In this document: positions 4,552-8,357 of the stretch, piece by piece
How the letters are laid out: each line of letters opens with the position of its first letter
Numbering within the stretch: position 1 is the stretch's first letter
Origin: JALWZX01 sp964506905
Lineage (GTDB): Bacteria; Patescibacteriota; WWE3; 2-01-FULL-39-13
DNA: 8,357 bases
Direction of reading: 5' to 3'
NCBI GenBank assembly: GCA_964506905.1
Contig: CAZDNW010000068.1
Coordinates: forward strand, 1 to 8,357
Program-made: the position numbers and the translations under genes
Notes under the pieces: generated by a model
What the model was told of the DNA's origin: nothing
Databases searched by the model: none
The model's input: the letters and a program-made list of their open reading frames with translations, nothing else

Positions 4552-7016
4552 ATCATTATTGACCCGGACATATAGTGAGGTTCTGCACCTTGGTGTTTAT
4601 CAACTGTGCTGTAAGGGTTAGGCATTGGGTGTTGGTTTTTTTTATCTTGTTGTTGTGCGTTTTGTTGAGTCGGTTGAGATTGTGGTGGTTGTTGTGGTGT
4701 AGATGTTTGTTGAGTTGGTGTAGTTTCTTGAACTGTTTGATTTTGTGTCTGTGGTTGATCTGGTTGTGACTGTGTTTGCACCGGCGGGTTTTGAGTAGGC
4801 TGGGTGGTTGCTTGCTGAGTTTCAGAATTTTGTTGTTGTGGTGTGTCGTCTACCGATAAGGCATTTTTGAGCTGATCTTGTAGCTGTTTGTCTTCTTGTT
4901 GCGAAGCATTTTCTTGTTGAGATTGTAGTGTTGATGTGGGTTGTGGGGCAGGTTGCTGGGTTGTTTTTGTGGCATTGTTGCTTTGTACATTTATTTGGGT
5001 TGGCTTCTCTTCTGTATTTGTTGTCTGTTGTGCATTGTATATGTTTTGTTGAATATTTCTTTTCGCTTGTTCTACTTGTTCTTCTAATGATTGATCTATT
5101 TGTTTTAAGTGCTGGTCTTTGTCTATTTCTATTATTTCTTGAGGGTTTGTCGTTATTAACATATGTTCTTGTTTAGATGCTTTTACTCTCATTGCGACAT
5201 GGTTACTTCCCGCAAAGAATAACCCTTCACCGATACCTGCGGATAACAAGAAATTTCTCTCTCCTTGAGATAAGTAGAAAACCTCTGCTATTTTATCTAT
5301 TGCTGCTGGGTGTTGTCTTAGTAATATTTGTAGTGATGAGTTTGTGACAACAGCCTTTCCTTGATCTGACCCGAGAAAGTCTGCTACATCTTGTGATATT
5401 GTTGTTAATCCTAAATAGTACTTTCTAGCTCTTTTAGCAATTGAAAACACAAACATAGCAGAGTCTTTGTATTGCATAAGTGTCCATGCCTCGTCTAGAA
5501 CAAGGATTCTCTTTTTAAGATCGTGTTTTATTTTTGTCCAAATGAAGTCTAATATCATAAACATTGCAATTGGTCTTAAGATATCTTCTAAGTTTCTAAT
5601 AGAGAATACTGTAAAAGGGTTATCTAAATTTACATTTGTTCTTTGATCAAATACACCCGCAAGGGAACCTTTTATATATCGTTCTAGTCTTTCTGCGATT
5701 GATTTTGATTCTGGTTCGTCCATGGCTAACAAGACTTTGTATAAATCTTCCATTAAAGGTGGTTCGTTTCGTTGTGTTTTTGGATCAGGTGTGATTCCTT
5801 TTAATCTATAGGTTTCGACAAGTGCTCTGTCTAGTACTGCGGATTCTGCACTGCTACTTTCCCCAATCATAATCTTAAAGAGTGCGTGTAAGCTTAAAAT
5901 CTTTAAGCTAAGTTGGTCTTCTTCTTCTTGTATTAAAGGTAAGTCAAACGGATTTATTTTAGCAGGGCTGTTAACACTAAAGTCTATATATTCACCGCCT
6001 AATGCTTCGCAAAGTCGTTTATATTCGTTTTCTGGGTCTAGAACAATTGCTTCTACACCAAAAAGCATTGATCTTAAAATTTCAAGCTTTACAAAATAAG
6101 ACTTACCAGCACCAGATTTAGCAAAGACAACTGCGTTTGCGTTTTCTAGTGAGAATCTATCAAAGATAATCAGAGATCCGTTGTGTTTATTTATTCCGTA
6201 TAAAATACCCTTGTTCATTGTTAAGTCGCTTGAGGTAAATGGAAACGTTGTAGCAACAGATGTAGTATCCATGTTTCTTATAACCTTTAGTTTGTCTAAA
6301 CATAGAGGTAGTGTCGTTTGAAACGCATTTTCCATATCAAGTGTCGCCTTTTTAGAGATTAATGACATAGAACCTAATGTTGATTCAACTTGGTATGCAA
6401 CGCTTCTTAATTCATCTAAAGAGTCTGCTGATATCGTTACATAAAAAGAAAAATGGAAAAACCTTTCGATACCTTTAACAAGTTGCTCTTGTAGTGATTT
6501 AGCATCACCTAGTGCTGCTTGTACAGCGGGGTCTATAACTTTACCTTTTTCGCGAGCAATATTTATTGTTGCTTCCATTTCAGCGATTTTTCGTCTTAAA
6601 TCATCGAGAACATTTCTTGCATTCATAGGATAGTAATACATCGATATTGTTAATGTATGATCGAAATTAATTATTGGTTCTAGCCAGTTTGCGCCCACAA
6701 ATCTTGGATAACCCGAAATGAATAATGTTTGATAATATTTATCGCCGATTTTAATATAATTGTAATCTACTTCTATTGCGCTTGGGGCAATAATGTCTTG
6801 AATTCCCATTATGCCTTTTGCAATTTTTGCTTCACCAGTTTCTTGTTTGGTTCGTTTTGCTTGTGGAGGAGGGGTAATGTTTGCGCTCTTTTTGTCTTGT
6901 TGTGTTTGCTGTGTTTTGTTTTGGACTAGTTGTCCTTGCACATTTTTACTTACAACAGTTTCTTGTTGTGTTTGAGTGTTTTCTTCTTTTTTCTTTTTCT
7001 TGAGCAGGTTAAACAT
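4542..7016 (-). CDS. VirB4/TraC-family type IV secretion ATPase
   Basis: Cytoplasmic, membrane-associated ATPase that powers type IV secretion or conjugation-type machines. The 824-residue product begins with a basic, Q-rich stretch (MFNLLKKKKKEE; 1-65), then a VirB4/CagE-like N-terminal domain (about 78-265, with IEVDYNYIKIGDKYYQTLF and INFDHTLTISMYYYP), and a RecA-like ATPase domain (about 280-630). Walker A is AKSGAGKS (299-306), with Ala where the first Gly is usual; Walker B is RILVLDEAW (503-511, Asp508-Glu509), followed by RARKYYLGLTTISQD (529-543) and a Gln/Arg-containing motif LLRQHP. Residues 636-800 form a Q/T/P-rich, probably disordered tail (about 30% Gln over 661-800), closing with a different, non-repetitive tip, YSTVDKHQGAEPHYM then GSIMIGK. 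It starts 2 nt after the preceding gene's stop, so coupling is likely. No relaxase or VirD4 is seen. Confidence 0.92.
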   Translation of the reverse strand: MFNLLKKKKKEENTQTQQETVVSKNVQGQLVQNKTQQTQQDKKSANITPPPQAKRTKQETGEAKIAKGIMGIQDIIAPSAIEVDYNYIKIGDKYYQTLFISGYPRFVGANWLEPIINFDHTLTISMYYYPMNARNVLDDLRRKIAEMEATINIAREKGKVIDPAVQAALGDAKSLQEQLVKGIERFFHFSFYVTISADSLDELRSVAYQVESTLGSMSLISKKATLDMENAFQTTLPLCLDKLKVIRNMDTTSVATTFPFTSSDLTMNKGILYGINKHNGSLIIFDRFSLENANAVVFAKSGAGKSYFVKLEILRSMLFGVEAIVLDPENEYKRLCEALGGEYIDFSVNSPAKINPFDLPLIQEEEDQLSLKILSLHALFKIMIGESSSAESAVLDRALVETYRLKGITPDPKTQRNEPPLMEDLYKVLLAMDEPESKSIAERLERYIKGSLAGVFDQRTNVNLDNPFTVFSIRNLEDILRPIAMFMILDFIWTKIKHDLKKRILVLDEAWTLMQYKDSAMFVFSIAKRARKYYLGLTTISQDVADFLGSDQGKAVVTNSSLQILLRQHPAAIDKIAEVFYLSQGERNFLLSAGIGEGLFFAGSNHVAMRVKASKQEHMLITTNPQEIIEIDKDQHLKQIDQSLEEQVEQAKRNIQQNIYNAQQTTNTEEKPTQINVQSNNATKTTQQPAPQPTSTLQSQQENASQQEDKQLQDQLKNALSVDDTPQQQNSETQQATTQPTQNPPVQTQSQPDQPQTQNQTVQETTPTQQTSTPQQPPQSQPTQQNAQQQDKKNQHPMPNPYSTVDKHQGAEPHYMSGSIMIGK

Positions 7017-7018
7017 AA

Positions 7019-7711
7019 TTATGCAATCTTTGGCTCAACTAAAGCAGCAGTATAATCTGATGCATTACTTTTAATTTTTTGTGTTGGTGCGGTCTCTGCG
7101 TTATATATATTATAGAACAATTTGATTAAGTCGTTTGTTGTTAAAGGTATTGTTTTTATTCCAATTCTTGCAAATTCTTTTATTAGAAAGTTTTTCTTTG
7201 GTTCTAAGTCGGCAAGAGCTTCTTGTAAAACCTTATCAACATTTACTTTCGTTTTCTTTTTCGTACTAAAGCCAAATAATTCGTCAACAAAGCCGAATGC
7301 ATTTGTTGAAGTGACAGCAAATGTATTATATGGAATTGTTACATAAAACTCTTTTGATAAAACATCTTCTTTTGTTACCAATTCATCTTGAATAAAGTGT
7401 CTATACGCTTTAAGTTGGTCTTTAATTTTTTTATTAAATTGCCTGCTTTCTAATTCTTTTACTTGTTCAATATAATCTGATATGTCCATTCTTTGGGATC
7501 TAATTGTTACTTGTATAGGGAATGATAGAGAATTTAATAACGAACTATATGCGGCTATTGCTGCGTCTTGTTCTTGCATCGACAATAAATCAAAGTTAAT
7601 TGCACTTGCTTGTAAAATCATAACCGCACCGCCATTTTTTAATACTACTGTATCTTTTTTTATGTCTGCGATATCCAAATGTTGTTGAGTTGTTGCTTTT
7701 ATTTTTGGCAT
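7019..7711 (-). CDS. VirB4/TraC N-terminal-domain-like protein (T4SS partner)
   Basis: A 230-residue soluble-looking protein resembling the amino-terminal region of VirB4/TraC proteins but without an ATPase domain. DTVVLKNGGAVMILQASAINFDLLSMQEQDA (about 20-50) followed by LLNSLSFPIQVTIRSQRMDISDYI fits the family pattern of a beta-rich start and the 'NSL-FP' segment; a charged helical region follows (82-120), then EFYVTIPYN (121-129) and the closing helices FLIKEFARIGIKTIPLTTNDLIKLFYNIYN (175-204). The ATG at 7711 is preferred: AAAGGA at 7717-7722 lies 5 nt before it. A TTG at 7726 would add five residues but sits inside the upstream gene. It is 1 nt from the upstream stop and 2 nt from the ATPase gene, so all three form one operon. 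It likely partners the ATPase; a frameshifted ancestral VirB4 is less likely because the ATPase has its own N-terminal domain. Confidence 0.75.
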   Translation of the reverse strand: MPKIKATTQQHLDIADIKKDTVVLKNGGAVMILQASAINFDLLSMQEQDAAIAAYSSLLNSLSFPIQVTIRSQRMDISDYIEQVKELESRQFNKKIKDQLKAYRHFIQDELVTKEDVLSKEFYVTIPYNTFAVTSTNAFGFVDELFGFSTKKKTKVNVDKVLQEALADLEPKKNFLIKEFARIGIKTIPLTTNDLIKLFYNIYNAETAPTQKIKSNASDYTAALVEPKIA

Positions 7712-7712
7712 A

Positions 7713-8357
7713 TTATTCCTTTGCAATAAGTGTTACAGATGGTAACACAGAATTATTAACCGTTACTGCAATTATATCAAATTTTAACTTTCCTTTTACT
7801 GCTTCAATTGTATATTTTCCAGGTTCTAGTTCTGTTTGTGTTTTGAAATGCCCCAGCTTATTACTTTTAAGGGCTCGAACTATGTCGCCTTTATCGTTCT
7901 TTATTAAGATTACAGCATTTTCAATGAGTTTGCCAGATGGGTTTTTAACAACCCCATGTATTATATTTTTTTCGTGAGTATCTGATTTGGTTACGGATGG
8001 CGTGTGCTTGTTTTTAGTTGGCTTTACCTGTTTTATGTCAACTATATTAGAAGTTTTCTCTTTTTCCAAAGCCTTTGCTATTTCTTCTTCGTGTTTTTTG
8101 TTGACAATCTGTTGTGTTTGTGCGATTTCTATCTTTTCTAATTTCTCTTTTGGCATTTCAGTGTCTGCGAGTGTCTTTGGCTTTTCTTGAATCAAAGAGT
8201 ATTTAGAGGGGTCGCCTTGTTTGTTTTCTTTAGTGTTAAAGATTGAAAGGTGTGGAATTTTTATGGTTGCCTTTTTCTTTTTAGGAATGTTATGAGATTC
8301 TATTTGGGGCTGTTGATGTTTTTCGCCTGTTTGCTTTGCTTTTATGTTTGTTAGTTT
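7713..8357 (-). CDS. Partial protein with carboxypeptidase-regulatory-like domain, T4SS operon
   Basis: Open to the right edge, so the N-terminus is missing; 214 residues are visible. A TTG at 8195 could be mistaken for the start, but the frame continues without a stop through 8196-8357 with similar lysine/glutamine-rich sequence (for example HNIPKKKKATIKIPH), so the gene most likely begins outside. Residues 1 to about 130 are a charged, probably disordered or helical linker (EKLEKIEIAQTQQIVNKKHE, AKALEKEKTSN). Residues about 132-212 form a small beta-sandwich of the carboxypeptidase-regulatory/Cna-B-like type: HGVVKNPSGKLIENAVILIK, then GHFKTQTELEPGKYTIEAVKG, ending LPSVTLIAKE. Such domains usually act in extracellular or surface protein contacts. 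The missing part may hold membrane helices, as in PrgI-family T4SS proteins of CPR (inference). It is followed 1 nt later by the VirB4-like partner. Confidence 0.7.
   Translation of the reverse strand, partial: KLTNIKAKQTGEKHQQPQIESHNIPKKKKATIKIPHLSIFNTKENKQGDPSKYSLIQEKPKTLADTEMPKEKLEKIEIAQTQQIVNKKHEEEIAKALEKEKTSNIVDIKQVKPTKNKHTPSVTKSDTHEKNIIHGVVKNPSGKLIENAVILIKNDKGDIVRALKSNKLGHFKTQTELEPGKYTIEAVKGKLKFDIIAVTVNNSVLPSVTLIAKE
7717..7722 (-). promoter_or_regulatory. Shine-Dalgarno site deciding the 7711 start
   Basis: On the minus strand AAAGGA (7722 to 7717) lies 5 nt before the ATG at 7711-7709, and just before the upstream gene's TAA (7715-7713). It is the clearest ribosome-binding site in the window and favours ATG over the TTG at 7726. 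The plus-strand genes lack a comparable site. Confidence 0.6.

Noticed and set aside
4600..5050. TGTTG-like repetition as a possible DNA repeat array or CRISPR
   Set aside because: There is no fixed repeat unit or spacing; it follows from low-complexity Gln-rich coding on the minus strand.
4575..5176. Long plus-strand open frames opposite the ATPase tail
   Set aside because: They are antisense shadows of the CAA/ACA/CCA-rich Gln-Thr-Pro coding sequence, giving Leu/Val/Trp/Cys-rich nonsense with no recognisable motif.
4542..7726. A broken VirB4 gene split by a frameshift near 7017
   Set aside because: The upstream protein has a clean stop, the downstream one has its own ATG, basic N-terminus and full N-terminal domain, and each resembles a complete unit.
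7713..8195. Treating the TTG at 8195 as the true start of the regulatory-like-domain protein
   Set aside because: The frame stays open to the window edge with similar Lys/Gln-rich composition, and no ribosome site supports the TTG; the gene is best called partial.

Overview
This is an AT-rich bacterial chromosomal window with two gene blocks that converge near position 4520. Small compact proteins, very short spacers, a core rpmH-rnpA-yidD-yidC-jag cluster and a VirB4-type ATPase with a stand-alone VirB4-like amino-terminal partner suggest a Patescibacteria/CPR genome, possibly Saccharibacteria-like. That placement is inference from gene content and protein style, not from a marker tree. TGA ends rnpA and yidC, so the window does not show the TGA-as-glycine code of Gracilibacteria/Absconditabacteria.

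Block 1 (about 1-4497, plus strand) is housekeeping. It holds ribosomal protein L34 (rpmH), the RNase P protein (rnpA), the membrane-insertion factor YidD (overlapping rnpA by 77 nt), an unassigned multi-pass membrane protein, the YidC/Oxa1 insertase, a KH-R3H RNA-binding protein of the Jag/KhpB type, and the DNA polymerase III sliding clamp (dnaN). Together these cover ribosome assembly, tRNA processing, membrane protein insertion, RNA binding and replication. rpmH next to rnpA is a classic origin-proximal arrangement, but no dnaA and no convincing DnaA-box cluster lie inside the window.

Block 2 (4542-8357, minus strand) is a tightly packed type IV secretion/conjugation-like operon. In transcription order it has a partial protein with a carboxypeptidase-regulatory-like beta-sandwich domain that runs off the right edge, a 230-residue protein resembling the amino-terminal part of VirB4/TraC, and an 824-residue VirB4-family ATPase with a long Q/T/P-rich tail. 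Gaps between these genes are 1 and 2 nt. No relaxase, coupling protein, integrase or att site is visible, so nothing here marks a mobile element; in CPR such systems are commonly chromosomal and may serve DNA uptake, secretion or surface-appendage work (inference).

The most useful regulatory observations are promoters whose -10 boxes sit exactly 6 nt before the start codons of rnpA and the membrane-protein gene, predicting leaderless mRNAs, and an almost identical 18-nt sequence ending in the ATG of both jag and dnaN. No rRNA, tRNA, CRISPR array or insertion sequence was recognised. No gene-free stretch exceeds about 125 nt.
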